Positions 35,012 to 44,205 of a DNA stretch of 64,000 nucleotides are shown piece by piece. Location: contig NZ_CP024199.1 in assembly GCF_002844375.1 (NCBI RefSeq), forward strand, positions 3,388,001 to 3,452,000, given 5' to 3'. Below the pieces are notes generated by a model that worked only from the letters and a program-made list of their open reading frames with translations, searched no databases and was not told where the DNA came from. The first letter of the stretch is position 1, and every line of letters begins with the position of its first letter. This DNA comes from Thalassospira marina (GTDB taxonomy: Bacteria; Pseudomonadota; Alphaproteobacteria; Rhodospirillales; Thalassospiraceae). A program made the translations under genes and the position numbers.

Positions 35012-35560
35012 ATGTCGCAAACGGTGCAATCATCCGGGGAGAACCCGGACGAGAACCGCAGGGATTTCCTGACCCTTGCGACCACAGCGGTCGGTGTCGT
35101 TGGCACCGGCATGGCACTGTGGCCGTTCGTGGACAGCATGAACCCGTCCAAGGACGTTCTGGCGCTGGCCTCGGTCGAAGTAAACCTGTCAAATATCCCG
35201 GTCGGACAGGCCATCAAGGTGATGTGGCGCGGTAAACCCGTGTTCATCCGCCACCGCACCGAACGGGAAATCAAAGAAGCTGAAGACGTGGCATTGAACC
35301 AGCTGGTCGATCCCGAGACCGATGATGCCCGTGTTCAGAAAAAAGAATGGCTGATCGTCGTCGGCGTTTGCACCCATCTGGGCTGCATTCCGATGGGTAC
35401 CGCAACCGGGGAACCGCGCGGTGACTTTGACGGCTGGTATTGCCCGTGTCACGGGTCGCACTATGACAGTTCAGGCCGTATCCGCAAGGGTCCGGCACCG
35501 AAGAACCTGCATGTGCCGACCTATACCTTCCTCACCGACACGTCGGTCAAGATCGGCTAA
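35012..35560 (+). CDS. petA: Ubiquinol-cytochrome c reductase iron-sulfur subunit (Rieske protein)
   Basis: A 182-residue subunit of the cytochrome bc1 complex. It starts with a twin-arginine-like RRDFLT and a hydrophobic segment (about 21-40) that serves as an uncleaved membrane anchor. Cluster ligands are C120/H122 in CTHLGC and C144/H147 in CPCHGSHYD, with C125 and C146 making the disulfide. It passes electrons from ubiquinol to cytochrome c1. First of a three-gene operon; petB starts 11 bases after the stop. Confidence 0.97.
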   Translation: MSQTVQSSGENPDENRRDFLTLATTAVGVVGTGMALWPFVDSMNPSKDVLALASVEVNLSNIPVGQAIKVMWRGKPVFIRHRTEREIKEAEDVALNQLVDPETDDARVQKKEWLIVVGVCTHLGCIPMGTATGEPRGDFDGWYCPCHGSHYDSSGRIRKGPAPKNLHVPTYTFLTDTSVKIG

Positions 35561-35571
35561 GGGAGTGTAAG

Positions 35572-36840
35572 ATGAGCGCGCCTGTATGGAATAACAAAGT
35601 GGTAAAGTGGGTCGACGACCGTCTTCCGGTCTTCTCGATGCTGCATCATTCCGCTTATGAATATCCGACGCCGAAAAACCTGTCCTATATGTGGAATTTC
35701 GGTTCCCTGGCCGGTTTTGTTCTGGTGACCATGATCCTTACCGGGATCTTCCTGGTGATGAACTATACGCCGCATGCCGATATGGCATTTGATTCCGTCG
35801 AACGCATCATGCGCGACGTGAATTATGGCTGGCTGATCCGCTATATGCACATGAATGGCGCATCGATGTTCTTCATCTGCGTCTATATCCACATTTTCCG
35901 TGGTCTTTATTACGGGTCATACAAGGCCCCGCGTGAAGTTCTGTGGTGGATCGGTATTCTGATCCTGCTTGCCATGATGGCAACGGCATTCATGGGTTAT
36001 GTTCTGCCCTGGGGCCAGATGTCATTCTGGGGTGCAACGGTTATTACCAACCTGTTCTCGGCCTTCCCGATTATTGGCGATCCGCTGGTAACCTGGCTGT
36101 GGGGTGGTTTCTCGGTTGGCAACCCGACCCTGAACCGGTTCTTCTCGCTGCATTATCTGCTGCCGTTTGTCATTCTGGGCCTTGTGGTCCTGCATGTCTG
36201 GGCGCTGCATGCAGTCCGGTCGAACAACCCGACCGGCGTTGAAATCAAAACGCCGCAGGACAGCATTCCCTTCCATCCCTACTACACGATCAAAGATCTG
36301 TTCGGGATGGGGATCTTCCTGATCATCTATCTGTATTTCGTGTTCTTCGCGCCGAACTTCTTTGGCGAGCCGGACAACTACATCATGGCGAACCCGCTGT
36401 CGACGCCAGCCCACATCGTTCCGGAATGGTACTTCCTGCCGTTCTACGCGATCCTGCGCTCGATCGACTTTGAATTCCTCGGCATTCCGGCAAAACTGCT
36501 GGGCGTGCTGGCGATGTTCGCGGCCATCATCGTGCTGTTTGTCATTCCCTGGCTCGACCGTTCCAAGGTACGCAGCTCGCGCTTCCGCCCGGTTTACAAA
36601 TGGTTCTTTGTGCTTCTGCTCATTGACTGCTTTGTACTTGGCTATTGTGGTGCGAAGGCCCCGTCTGATCCGTTCATGGGTCTGCATGGCCTGCAGGTGA
36701 TCACGGTTGGCCAGTTGGCAACCCTGTATTACTTCCTGCATTTCCTTGTCGTCATGCCTGTGGTTGGTAAATTGGAACGGCCAAAACCGCTTCCGGCCAG
36801 CATCAGCGAATCTGTTCTCAAGGGAGGTGCAAATGCGTAA
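35572..36840 (+). CDS. petB: Cytochrome b of the bc1 complex
   Basis: A 422-residue, eight-helix membrane protein. The two haem b groups are held by H93/H107 and H194/H208, each pair 14 residues apart. The PEWY quinol-site motif occurs in VPEWYFLPFYAILR. Length fits the bacterial, unsplit cytochrome b. Its last eight bases overlap the petC start, coupling translation. Confidence 0.97.
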   Translation: MSAPVWNNKVVKWVDDRLPVFSMLHHSAYEYPTPKNLSYMWNFGSLAGFVLVTMILTGIFLVMNYTPHADMAFDSVERIMRDVNYGWLIRYMHMNGASMFFICVYIHIFRGLYYGSYKAPREVLWWIGILILLAMMATAFMGYVLPWGQMSFWGATVITNLFSAFPIIGDPLVTWLWGGFSVGNPTLNRFFSLHYLLPFVILGLVVLHVWALHAVRSNNPTGVEIKTPQDSIPFHPYYTIKDLFGMGIFLIIYLYFVFFAPNFFGEPDNYIMANPLSTPAHIVPEWYFLPFYAILRSIDFEFLGIPAKLLGVLAMFAAIIVLFVIPWLDRSKVRSSRFRPVYKWFFVLLLIDCFVLGYCGAKAPSDPFMGLHGLQVITVGQLATLYYFLHFLVVMPVVGKLERPKPLPASISESVLKGGANA

Positions 36841-37606
36841 ATTTGCTCTCACCGCAATTGCTGCTGCTTTCGCGCTGACCGCTTTTGCCAACAATTCGTC
36901 CAAGGCATCCGAAGGCGTGGTTCCGCCGGATATGGAATGGAGCTGGGAAGGCCTTTTTGGCACCTATGACCGTGCGCAGTTGCAACGCGGTTTCCAGGTG
37001 TTCAAGAATGTCTGTGCAAGCTGCCACAGCATGCACTATCTGGCATTCCGTAACCTTGAAGGTATTGGCTTTAACGAAGACCAGATCAAGGCGATCGCGT
37101 CGGAATATGAAGTCGAAGACGGCCCCAATGACGATGGTGAAATGTTCACCCGTTCGGCCAAACCGTCTGACCGCTTCCCGTCGCCGTTCCCCAATGCCAA
37201 GGCTGCTGCCGCATCCAATGGCGGGGCTGCTCCGCCCGATCTGTCTTTGATGGCCAAAGCCCGCCCGCACGGCCCGGATTACATCCATGCCCTGCTGACC
37301 GGTTATGAAGAAGAGGCACCGGAAGGTGTCGAAATGGCCGAAGGCAAGCACTACAACCATTACTTCCCGAGCCATCAGATTTCGATGCCCCCGCCCCTTT
37401 ATGGTGATGACGTCGAATATACCGATGGTACCGAAGCAACGGTTGACCAGGAAGTGCAGGACGTTACCGCATTCCTGAACTGGATTGCCGAACCCGAACT
37501 TGAAGCCCGCAAAGCAATGGGCATGAAGGTTCTGCTGTTCCTGATCGTGCTGACCGCGATGCTTTACGCCGTGAAACGCAAAATCTGGGCAAAGATCGAA
37601 CATTAA
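36833..37606 (+). CDS. petC: Cytochrome c1
   Basis: A 257-residue periplasmic haem c protein with a C-terminal membrane anchor. A signal peptide precedes cleavage near AFANNSSKASEG. The haem-binding CASCH is at residues 61-65. A candidate axial methionine is in the HQISMPPPL region. The anchor helix lies at about 230-248, followed by a basic tail. ATG at 36833 overlaps the petB stop by eight bases and has GGGAGG upstream; the longer frame to 36707 lies within petB and is rejected. Not fused to cytochrome b. Confidence 0.96.
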   Translation: MRKFALTAIAAAFALTAFANNSSKASEGVVPPDMEWSWEGLFGTYDRAQLQRGFQVFKNVCASCHSMHYLAFRNLEGIGFNEDQIKAIASEYEVEDGPNDDGEMFTRSAKPSDRFPSPFPNAKAAAASNGGAAPPDLSLMAKARPHGPDYIHALLTGYEEEAPEGVEMAEGKHYNHYFPSHQISMPPPLYGDDVEYTDGTEATVDQEVQDVTAFLNWIAEPELEARKAMGMKVLLFLIVLTAMLYAVKRKIWAKIEH

Positions 37607-37630
37607 TTCGGTCCTGATGCCTTGAAAATC

Positions 37631-37666
37631 AAAGGCCGCCGGCTTCATGCTGGCGGCCTTTTTTAT
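37631..37666 (+). terminator. Terminator of the petABC operon
   Basis: AAAGGCCGCC and GGCGGCCTTT arms with an inner GC...GC extension around TTCAT, followed by a run of T. It lies 25 bases after petC. Confidence 0.9.
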
Positions 37667-37828
37667 TTTCTTTCAAAAATATAATGCCGTGATAAAGAGG
37701 ATCGACCCGGTTGCGCGTCCCGACCATTGCGTATCCCCGTCACCTGACGATTGCCTGCTTTATCTATCCAACCAGTTTCCAACCGCCCCAACCCGTTGCC
37801 CGGTTTCGGCCCATTTCCACGGTGTTCC

Positions 37829-38455
37829 ATGTCGCTTGACCAATATGGCCTGTATCTTGTTGCTGTTCTGATTGCCGTTTTAACGCCCGGCCCGGCAGTT
37901 ATGCTCGGTATCACCAACAGCATTCGCCACAACACCATGACATCGATGGTCGGCGCGCTGGGCTGTGTGACGGCGACCGGCCTGATGGGCGCACTATCGG
38001 CCATGGGACTGGGTGCCATGATCATGGCATCGGCCATTCTGTTTGATATCATCCGCTTTGCCGGTGCGGCCTATCTGATCTGGCTGGGGATCAAAATGTG
38101 GAAGGCAAGCGGCAAGGTTGCGGTAAATGTTTCGACCGAGCAGGCTGTGCCCCATCCCGGCTATATGCGCACCTATCTGCGCGGTTTCATTATTTCGGCC
38201 AGCAACCCCAAGGCAATTGCCTTTTTCACGGCTTTGTTCCCCATGTTCCTGGACCCGAATGCACCGCTGATGGCGCAGTTCACCATCCTTGATAGTACTT
38301 TCGTGATCCTGTCTTTCTCGTCGATCATGGGGTATTCGCTGCTGGCTGCGCGCAGCAAGGATTTCCTGCTAGGGTCCGCGCGCAAATGGTTTGACCGAGT
38401 TGCTGGCAGCATCTTTGTCAGCTTTGGTCTGGCACTTGCAGCCAGCCACCGCTAA
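37829..38455 (+). CDS. LysE/RhtB family amino acid exporter
   Basis: A 208-residue inner-membrane protein with about six hydrophobic segments. The N-terminal LTPGPAVMLGITNSIRHN motif is the family marker, and NPKAIAFFTALFPMFLD is the second conserved loop. Members export lysine, threonine, homoserine or related compounds; this one's substrate is not clear. ATG at 37829 gives the usual N-terminus; the longer frame to 37751 is unlikely. Stands alone after the petABC terminator. Confidence 0.9.
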   Translation: MSLDQYGLYLVAVLIAVLTPGPAVMLGITNSIRHNTMTSMVGALGCVTATGLMGALSAMGLGAMIMASAILFDIIRFAGAAYLIWLGIKMWKASGKVAVNVSTEQAVPHPGYMRTYLRGFIISASNPKAIAFFTALFPMFLDPNAPLMAQFTILDSTFVILSFSSIMGYSLLAARSKDFLLGSARKWFDRVAGSIFVSFGLALAASHR

Positions 38456-38539
38456 TCGCCTTTCAGGACAGGCAGGGCTATCGCCGCCGTCAGGCCGCGG
38501 CCATAGCCAGCAGCGGTTACTGCGCGCCAAACGCTTAAG

Positions 38540-39367
38540 TCAGTACATCACGTAATGCTGCAATATCTGGTCGATCACGCCATCTTCGTGCATCTGGCGC
38601 AAAACAATATCCAGGGCAGCGGCAAATTCGTCACGATGGGGCCATTTGGCAGTGTCATCGGGTGTATAGGCAATCGCCCCCTGATGGCGCCCCAAAACCG
38701 CTGTTTCGGTTAACTCGCGGCGGACTTCGATTGTTTCGGTGCCAATTTCGCCCAGGCTGGTGGCAATGGCCAGCCGGTCATTGACGTAACAATCAATGCG
38801 CCCCGCGAGCAAACGGCGCAAATTGATCTCGGTGCTATGCGCCTCTTCCAGTGTGATTTCATGGCGATCGGCCATTTCAAACAGGTCCTTGCCCGCCAGC
38901 CGGTAGCCCGACGTATTGCCAAACCGTGCGCCGATATAATCGAACGGGTAGCTTAGCAATGTGCGATGGCTGACAAATTGCCGGGTGCATAACACAACGA
39001 CGGATTCATCAAGGATCGCTTCGGAATAACGGTCCACCCAGTCGCGTTCGGCATCCATATAGGGCGGGTAAAACGCCATGATTTCCCCACGCTGAAGCAT
39101 TTCCATGCCGCGTTTGAACGGGACACCGGCAAATTCGATTTCATATTGCGGCAAACGCATTGCCGCCTGGCGCAGAATGTCGGTATAGGCCCCAGCCATG
39201 ACCGCGCCATTCAAATAGGCGTAAGGCGGGTCATTTTCCTCGCCATAAAGAACAACACGCTGGCGTGGAGTGCCAATGCTGTTTTCAGCCTGTGCCGATA
39301 CAGGCTTTACGTGAATTAGAAAAACTCCAAGAAGCAGCAAAAAGACAAGCGCAGGGCGCATTGACAT
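38540..39367 (-). CDS. Periplasmic substrate-binding protein, amino-acid ABC type (SBP_bac_3)
   Basis: A 275-residue secreted protein. A signal peptide (LVFLLLLGVFLIHVKPVSAQA) precedes a two-lobed solute-binding domain with NDPPYAYLNG and LAGRIDCYVNDRLA. No permease or ATPase lies beside it, so it may be an orphan binding protein or a sensor-like protein rather than a transporter part. The start may be at 39361 instead of 39367. Confidence 0.8.
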   Translation of the reverse strand: MSMRPALVFLLLLGVFLIHVKPVSAQAENSIGTPRQRVVLYGEENDPPYAYLNGAVMAGAYTDILRQAAMRLPQYEIEFAGVPFKRGMEMLQRGEIMAFYPPYMDAERDWVDRYSEAILDESVVVLCTRQFVSHRTLLSYPFDYIGARFGNTSGYRLAGKDLFEMADRHEITLEEAHSTEINLRRLLAGRIDCYVNDRLAIATSLGEIGTETIEVRRELTETAVLGRHQGAIAYTPDDTAKWPHRDEFAAALDIVLRQMHEDGVIDQILQHYVMY

Positions 39368-39759
39368 GACAATGTCCGATTCCGGTGAAGGGCATATGGG
39401 GAAGACGGCGCATCAAATATCAGCAAAACCCGGTAGGGACCACTGCGATCGACGAAACCGAGCCATGCACAACTGAAAGGTGATATGACATAACCACACC
39501 CCATATTGCGTCCGGAATTTTAAGGAAAATCCCCTTGCCTGCCCTTGGAAACCGGCCGTTTTACGCCATCAAAATGCAAAACCGTAAGGTGTTAGGGAAA
39601 ATACGCAGCGGCCAAACTGCCCTGTGCGAACGCCCTTAACATTGCCTGAAAATGGTGCATTTTGCCCCATCCGCATGGTTGCACACCCATGCTGTTTGAC
39701 CGCTATCAGCCCCCGATAATGCCGCATCACGGCACGATCGGGTAATACATCCAACAGGC
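39368..39759. other. Intergenic region between binding protein and methyltransferase genes
   Basis: I see no convincing gene, terminator or repeat in these 392 bases; both flanking genes point left, so the upstream promoter of the binding protein gene should lie in the left half. Confidence 0.4.
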
Positions 39760-40617
39760 TCAGTCACATTTTTTGCGGGAAAAGCATGTACAGCGGTTTG
39801 TGGCTGCGGTGTCGTCTGGCACCCCGTCGCGGCGTACCAGCACCTCGTCATGGTTATCATGGCTGGTGCCCACATGGTTGCCATCGACCGGGCGCATTGG
39901 CGGCACAGCAACGGGGATATGCACCAGTTTGCGTTTATGCTGCGGCGTCCCTGTGCTGGCATAAAGCTGCTTTCCGGCCTCGACAATGCTTACACCGGCA
40001 AAGGCCTTGAACAGCCGTGACCCGACATTTTCAATGCCCTGCGACCAGCGCAGCAAAAAGCGGTTGCGCGTGGGGGGCAAGAACAGGGCGCGGCTATGCT
40101 GCACGGGTAGGAACATGTTTTCGCGCATCAGGTTTTGCAACTGGCTGACGCTGTAGGGATGGCCAAACCCAAATGGCGTATTTTCCGACCAGCTCCAAAG
40201 CGAGCTTCGATTGGGGGTCAGCACCACAATCCGGCCATTGGGGGTTAGAACGCGCCAGCATTCGCGCATCAGGCGACGTTGCGAGTCGGAATGCTCGACA
40301 AGATGCACCAGCAAAATACGGTCGACCGAGCTATCGGGCAAAGGCAGCATAGTTTCTTCGGTCAGGGCGACACAATTGGGTTCGCCTGCGGGCCAATGCA
40401 CGCAGCCCTGCGGAGCAGGCATAAAGGCCATAACCCGTTCGGCCTCGCCCAGAAACGGGCGAAGATACGGGGTGGCATAGCCAAACCCCAACACCCGCAT
40501 GCCCCGCACATCCGACCACATCATGCGCAACCGGCGGCGAATAAGCCGTCGGGCGGCCTGACCCAGGCTGGTGGCATAGAACCGGTGTAAATCAACAACA
40601 TCCTGACGCATGGTCAA
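39760..40617 (-). CDS. Class I SAM-dependent methyltransferase
   Basis: A 285-residue methyltransferase of the type 11 group. The glycine motif is divergent (VLGFGYATPYL). LPLPDSSVDRILLVHLVEHSDSQRRLMRECWRVLTPNGRIVVLTPN is the canonical central part. C-terminal to residue 230 the chain is polar and ends in a cysteine-rich, basic tail (NRCTCFSRKKCD). Divergent from gloB, an arrangement often seen in alphaproteobacteria. Substrate unknown. Confidence 0.85.
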   Translation of the reverse strand: MTMRQDVVDLHRFYATSLGQAARRLIRRRLRMMWSDVRGMRVLGFGYATPYLRPFLGEAERVMAFMPAPQGCVHWPAGEPNCVALTEETMLPLPDSSVDRILLVHLVEHSDSQRRLMRECWRVLTPNGRIVVLTPNRSSLWSWSENTPFGFGHPYSVSQLQNLMRENMFLPVQHSRALFLPPTRNRFLLRWSQGIENVGSRLFKAFAGVSIVEAGKQLYASTGTPQHKRKLVHIPVAVPPMRPVDGNHVGTSHDNHDEVLVRRDGVPDDTAATNRCTCFSRKKCD

Positions 40618-40722
40618 ACCCTATCATTGTCGGCCAGAAGGGCGAAACAAATTGCAGCACAATTGTCTCCCCGCCACCAGCCTGTTAGGCTTTGGCATAT
40701 TTTCAAACAAACGAGGCCCAAT

Positions 40723-41493
40723 ATGTCGGCAGGTGACATCATCCTGATCCCGAACCGGTCAGACAATTACATCTATCTGCTGCGCTGTGCCAATAGCGGT
40801 GTCACCGCTATTGTTGATCCGGGCGATGCAGAACCCGTAATCGAAGAACTTTCCAAACGTGGCTGGTCGCTTGATATCATTTTAAACACCCACCATCACA
40901 ATGACCATGTTGGCGGTAACGCGGAACTAAAGGAAAAGTTCGGCGCAAAAATTATCGGCCCGGCAGCGGAGGCCGATAAAATCGCCAATCTGGATGAAAC
41001 CGTTGCCGAAGGCGACGTCGTCCGGGTTGGGGAACTCGAAGCCAGAATCTTTGATGTTCCGGGCCACACGGCCGGGCATATCGCATTTTATTTTCCCGCC
41101 GTTTCTGCCCTGTTTTCCGGTGACAGCCTGTTTGCCCTTGGCTGTGGGCGCCTGTTTGAAGGTACTGCCGAACAGATGTGGCATTCGCTGGTCAAATTCC
41201 GCACCCTGCCGGTCGAAACCCGGCTTTATTGCGGCCATGAATATACCCTGACCAACGCGCGATTCGCCCTGACAATCGAACCGGAAAACGCCGCCCTTCA
41301 GGCGCGCGCCAGTGCGATTGAAACTCTGCGCAAGGCTGGCCGCCCGACAATCCCCTCCACCCTTGGTGAAGAAATCGACACCAACCCCTTCCTGCGTGCA
41401 GATGTCCCGGTTGTCTGCCGCGCCATGGGCATGTCCGGCGCCCCGGCGGAAATCGTCTTCACCGAAATCCGCCATCGGAAGGATAATTTCTAA
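40723..41493 (+). CDS. gloB: Hydroxyacylglutathione hydrolase (glyoxalase II)
   Basis: A 256-residue metallo-beta-lactamase-fold hydrolase that splits S-lactoylglutathione in methylglyoxal detoxification. The dinuclear metal motif THHHNDHVGG is near residues 55-64. Further ligands lie in PGHTAGH, SGDSLFALGCGRLFEGT and CGHEYT, and the C-terminal helical HAGH domain completes it. The ATG at 40723 has GAGG at six bases; the frame extends upstream without family similarity. Confidence 0.95.
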   Translation: MSAGDIILIPNRSDNYIYLLRCANSGVTAIVDPGDAEPVIEELSKRGWSLDIILNTHHHNDHVGGNAELKEKFGAKIIGPAAEADKIANLDETVAEGDVVRVGELEARIFDVPGHTAGHIAFYFPAVSALFSGDSLFALGCGRLFEGTAEQMWHSLVKFRTLPVETRLYCGHEYTLTNARFALTIEPENAALQARASAIETLRKAGRPTIPSTLGEEIDTNPFLRADVPVVCRAMGMSGAPAEIVFTEIRHRKDNF

Positions 41494-41524
41494 TTCCAGG
41501 TCGCCGTAGCGAACCAGTGGGAAA

Positions 41525-42772
41525 TTAAGGCTCCACCTGCTTGAACAGAACATTCTGATCAAGCAGGTAGCGCGAAAATAACGGCAGGCTGGCCGCGCCA
41601 ATCGCGCGTGCGCCACTGCCCACGGCGCCGGGTTCAACGCGGGGCATGGCGATGCCCTGCAGGTCCAGCCCGTTAAATTCGCGGCGAATGGCATTGACGA
41701 TTTTTTCGCGCACAAAGGCCGGGAAGCCGCCATCAACAATAACGGTTTCAAAATCGATCACGGAACAGACCGACGTGATTGCCAGTGCCAGACTGCGCGC
41801 CGCCTGCGCGATCCATTGGTCAAGTTGCAGACTGATTTCGCGCCAGCTTTCGGGGTCACGCCACAGGCGGGTGGGGTCAATGCCCGCCCCGTGCAGCATT
41901 TCTTCAAGGGCAAAAAGGCTTGCCTGATCAATCAACTGCGAGGGTTTACCCGCCTGATCAACCACCGGCATGGAACCAAAGGCCCCCGCATTACCGGTGC
42001 GCCCGGCATATACCGCCTGGTTTAACACCACACCGCCACCAATGAAGGACCCGATAAAGAAATAGGCGAAGTCGGCATAATTCGCACCCTGCCCGAATAC
42101 CAGTTCGGCACCACAGGCGGCCGTGGCATCATTTTGCAAAAAAACCGGGAAAGGTACGATTTCACCAATCACCTCGGCCAGGTCGATATCGCGCCAGGCC
42201 GCCATGTCCTGTTCCGGCGCGCCCATTTCATCAACCCAGTTCCAAAGTTCAAACGGCACGGCAATGCCAAGCCCGGCGATCCGCCCGCGTTGCGATGGTG
42301 TCAAACGGGCAATCAGGCCGCTTGTGGCATTGCGCACAAACTGGCGGATATTATCGGGTGTCGGGTATTTATAGGTTTCAATGCTGCTGTCGCGCACCGT
42401 GCCAACAAAATCCATTAACACCAGTTCGGCACTGCGCCGACCAATTTTCAGACCAAAGGAATAGGCCCCATCGGGGTTAAGTGCCATGGGCACCGATGGT
42501 TTGCCAACCCGCCCGCGCACCGGTTCGCCGCGCATCAAAAGGCCGTCTTTTTCAAGGGCGCGAATAATCACCGATGCGGTTTGCGCCGAAAGCCCGGAAA
42601 GACGGGCGATATCGGCCTTGGACAGCCCTGCTGTGCGGCGCACAAGTGACAATAACAGGCGTTCATTATAGGCGCGGACCCGCACCTGATTGGCGCCACC
42701 GCCAGCATGCGTCCCCGCCAAGGCAGGCGGCATCCCCGGTATTTCATCAACCGGATCAATATGTTCGGGCAT
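41525..42772 (-). CDS. ROK family transcriptional regulator (probable FrcR-type repressor)
   Basis: A 415-residue repressor. A winged helix-turn-helix at about 28-85 (GLSKADIARLSGLSAQTASVIIRALEKDGLL) precedes a ROK sugar-kinase-fold domain. The zinc-binding cysteine pattern of many ROK proteins is not visible, so it may lack metal. It is divergent from frcB with a near-perfect 12-bp-arm palindrome between them, and GGAGG precedes the ATG. The pattern matches FrcR of the Sinorhizobium fructose cluster. Ligand assumed to be a sugar. Confidence 0.9.
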   Translation of the reverse strand: MPEHIDPVDEIPGMPPALAGTHAGGGANQVRVRAYNERLLLSLVRRTAGLSKADIARLSGLSAQTASVIIRALEKDGLLMRGEPVRGRVGKPSVPMALNPDGAYSFGLKIGRRSAELVLMDFVGTVRDSSIETYKYPTPDNIRQFVRNATSGLIARLTPSQRGRIAGLGIAVPFELWNWVDEMGAPEQDMAAWRDIDLAEVIGEIVPFPVFLQNDATAACGAELVFGQGANYADFAYFFIGSFIGGGVVLNQAVYAGRTGNAGAFGSMPVVDQAGKPSQLIDQASLFALEEMLHGAGIDPTRLWRDPESWREISLQLDQWIAQAARSLALAITSVCSVIDFETVIVDGGFPAFVREKIVNAIRREFNGLDLQGIAMPRVEPGAVGSGARAIGAASLPLFSRYLLDQNVLFKQVEP

Positions 42773-42834
42773 TAATGGTTCCTCCCATACGGCGCATTGG
42801 CCTTTTTATTGTGCTGCGTAGCATCGTCAATTCT

Positions 42835-42863
42835 AATTAATAAATCAAATGGATTTATTAATT
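42835..42863. promoter_or_regulatory. ROK operator AATTAATAAATC-N5-GATTTATTAATT
   Basis: Perfect 12-base arms with a five-base spacer in the divergent ROK/frcB gap, 62 bases from the ROK start. TTGACA at 42862-42867 overlaps the right arm and may be the -35 element of frcB, so binding would block it. The AT-rich composition is typical of ROK operators. Confidence 0.7.
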
Positions 42864-42974
42864 GACAGCCCCCGTGAATTGGTGTGGTGTATAGACAGAC
42901 GCGCCGCATCAAAGCTGCAAAGAACAGCCGCGACGGATGTCTTTTGATTAAAAATTGACAAAAATGCCAGCAAT

Positions 42975-42988
42975 CAGGGAATTCCCTG
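42975..42988. repeat. Palindrome CAGGGAATTCCCTG in the frcB leader
   Basis: A perfect 14-base palindrome directly before the frcB ribosome site GGGAGGA. It may form a leader hairpin affecting translation or be a second operator. Confidence 0.35.
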
Positions 42989-42999
42989 GGAGGAAACAG

Positions 43000-44031
43000 A
43001 TGAAAAAAGCACTTCTTGGCGCCACCCTTGGTGCGCTTGCCCTTTCCATTGCCGTTCTGCCGACCCACCAGGCCAAAGCCGCCGATATTGGCGCTTGCCT
43101 GGTCACCAAAACCGACATCAACCCCTTCTTCGTGAAAATGAAAGAAGGTGCGACGGCCAAGGCAAAAGAACTGGGCATCAATCTTTCGACCTATGCCGGT
43201 AAAATTGACGGCGACCATGAAACCCAGGTCCAGGCGATTGAATCGTGCATTGCATCGGGCGCAAAGGGCATTCTGCTGACCGCATCTGATACCAAGGCCA
43301 TTGTCCCGGTCGTTAAAAAGGCCCGCGATGCCGGTATCCTTGTGATCGCACTTGATACCCCGCTTGAGCCGATTGACGCTGCTGACGCCACCTTTGCCAC
43401 TGACAATTTCAAGGCGGGCGAGCTGATTGGCGAATGGGCCAAAGCCAAACTGGGTGACAAGGCATCGGATGCGAAAGTAGCCTTCCTGGACCTTTCGGCC
43501 AGCGCCCCGTCGGTTGACGTTTTGCGCGACCAGGGCTTCATGAAGGGCTTTGGCATTGATGTTAAAGACGAAAACAAAATTGGCGACGAAGACGATGCCC
43601 GCATTGTTGGCCACGATGTGACCAGCGGCAACGAAGAAGGCGGCCGCAAGGCGATGGAAAACCTGCTGCAGCGGGATTCCGGCATCAATGTTGTTTACAC
43701 CATCAACGAACCGGCTGCTGCTGGCGCCTATGAAGCGCTGAAATCGTTTGGCATGCAGGATGGCGTGCTGATCGTTTCGGTCGATGGTGGCTGCCCGGGT
43801 GTTGAAAACGTAAAAGACGGCGTTATTGGTGCCACCTCGCAGCAATACCCGCTTCTGATGGCATCCAAAGGGATCGAGGCCATCAAGGCATGGGCTGATT
43901 CGGGCAAAAAACCGGAAAACAGCGCAGGCCTGAACTTCTATAACACCGGTGTTAACCTGGTGACTGACCAGCCGGTTGACGGTGTTGAATCCATCAGCGT
44001 GAAAGAAGGCCTGGATCGCTGCTGGGGTTAA
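43000..44031 (+). CDS. frcB: Sugar ABC transporter periplasmic binding protein (FrcB-like)
   Basis: A 343-residue secreted protein. A signal peptide ends near THQAKAADIG and is followed by a type I sugar-binding fold (CLVTKTDINPFFVKMKEGA; LLTASDTKAIVPVVKKARDAGI; INEPAAAGAYEALKSFG). The order ROK-B-C-A-K is that of the fructose/mannose/ribose importer of Sinorhizobium, which supports the name; ribose or another sugar remains possible. GGAGG precedes ATG at 43000. Confidence 0.85.
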   Translation: MKKALLGATLGALALSIAVLPTHQAKAADIGACLVTKTDINPFFVKMKEGATAKAKELGINLSTYAGKIDGDHETQVQAIESCIASGAKGILLTASDTKAIVPVVKKARDAGILVIALDTPLEPIDAADATFATDNFKAGELIGEWAKAKLGDKASDAKVAFLDLSASAPSVDVLRDQGFMKGFGIDVKDENKIGDEDDARIVGHDVTSGNEEGGRKAMENLLQRDSGINVVYTINEPAAAGAYEALKSFGMQDGVLIVSVDGGCPGVENVKDGVIGATSQQYPLLMASKGIEAIKAWADSGKKPENSAGLNFYNTGVNLVTDQPVDGVESISVKEGLDRCWG

Positions 44032-44205
44032 TCCTGCCTGACTGACCAAATGCCGGGGCAATGGCCCTGCCGTGCCCCGGCCCATAAAAATCAATCCTTA
44101 CCATGTCAAACGGTCCCGCTGCCATCAAAGACAGGGAAAACCCTGCAAGAATGCCTGTGTGCCTTTGCATCGCAAGGCCACACAAACGGGACCCCGGAGG
44201 AAGCG

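Noticed and set aside
36022..36963. A 313-residue frame antisense to petB and petC
   Set aside because: It lies across two well-defined respiratory genes and is a composition artefact.
42773..44094. A 440-residue frame antisense to frcB
   Set aside because: Shadow of the binding-protein gene; frcB has a signal peptide and typical fold motifs.
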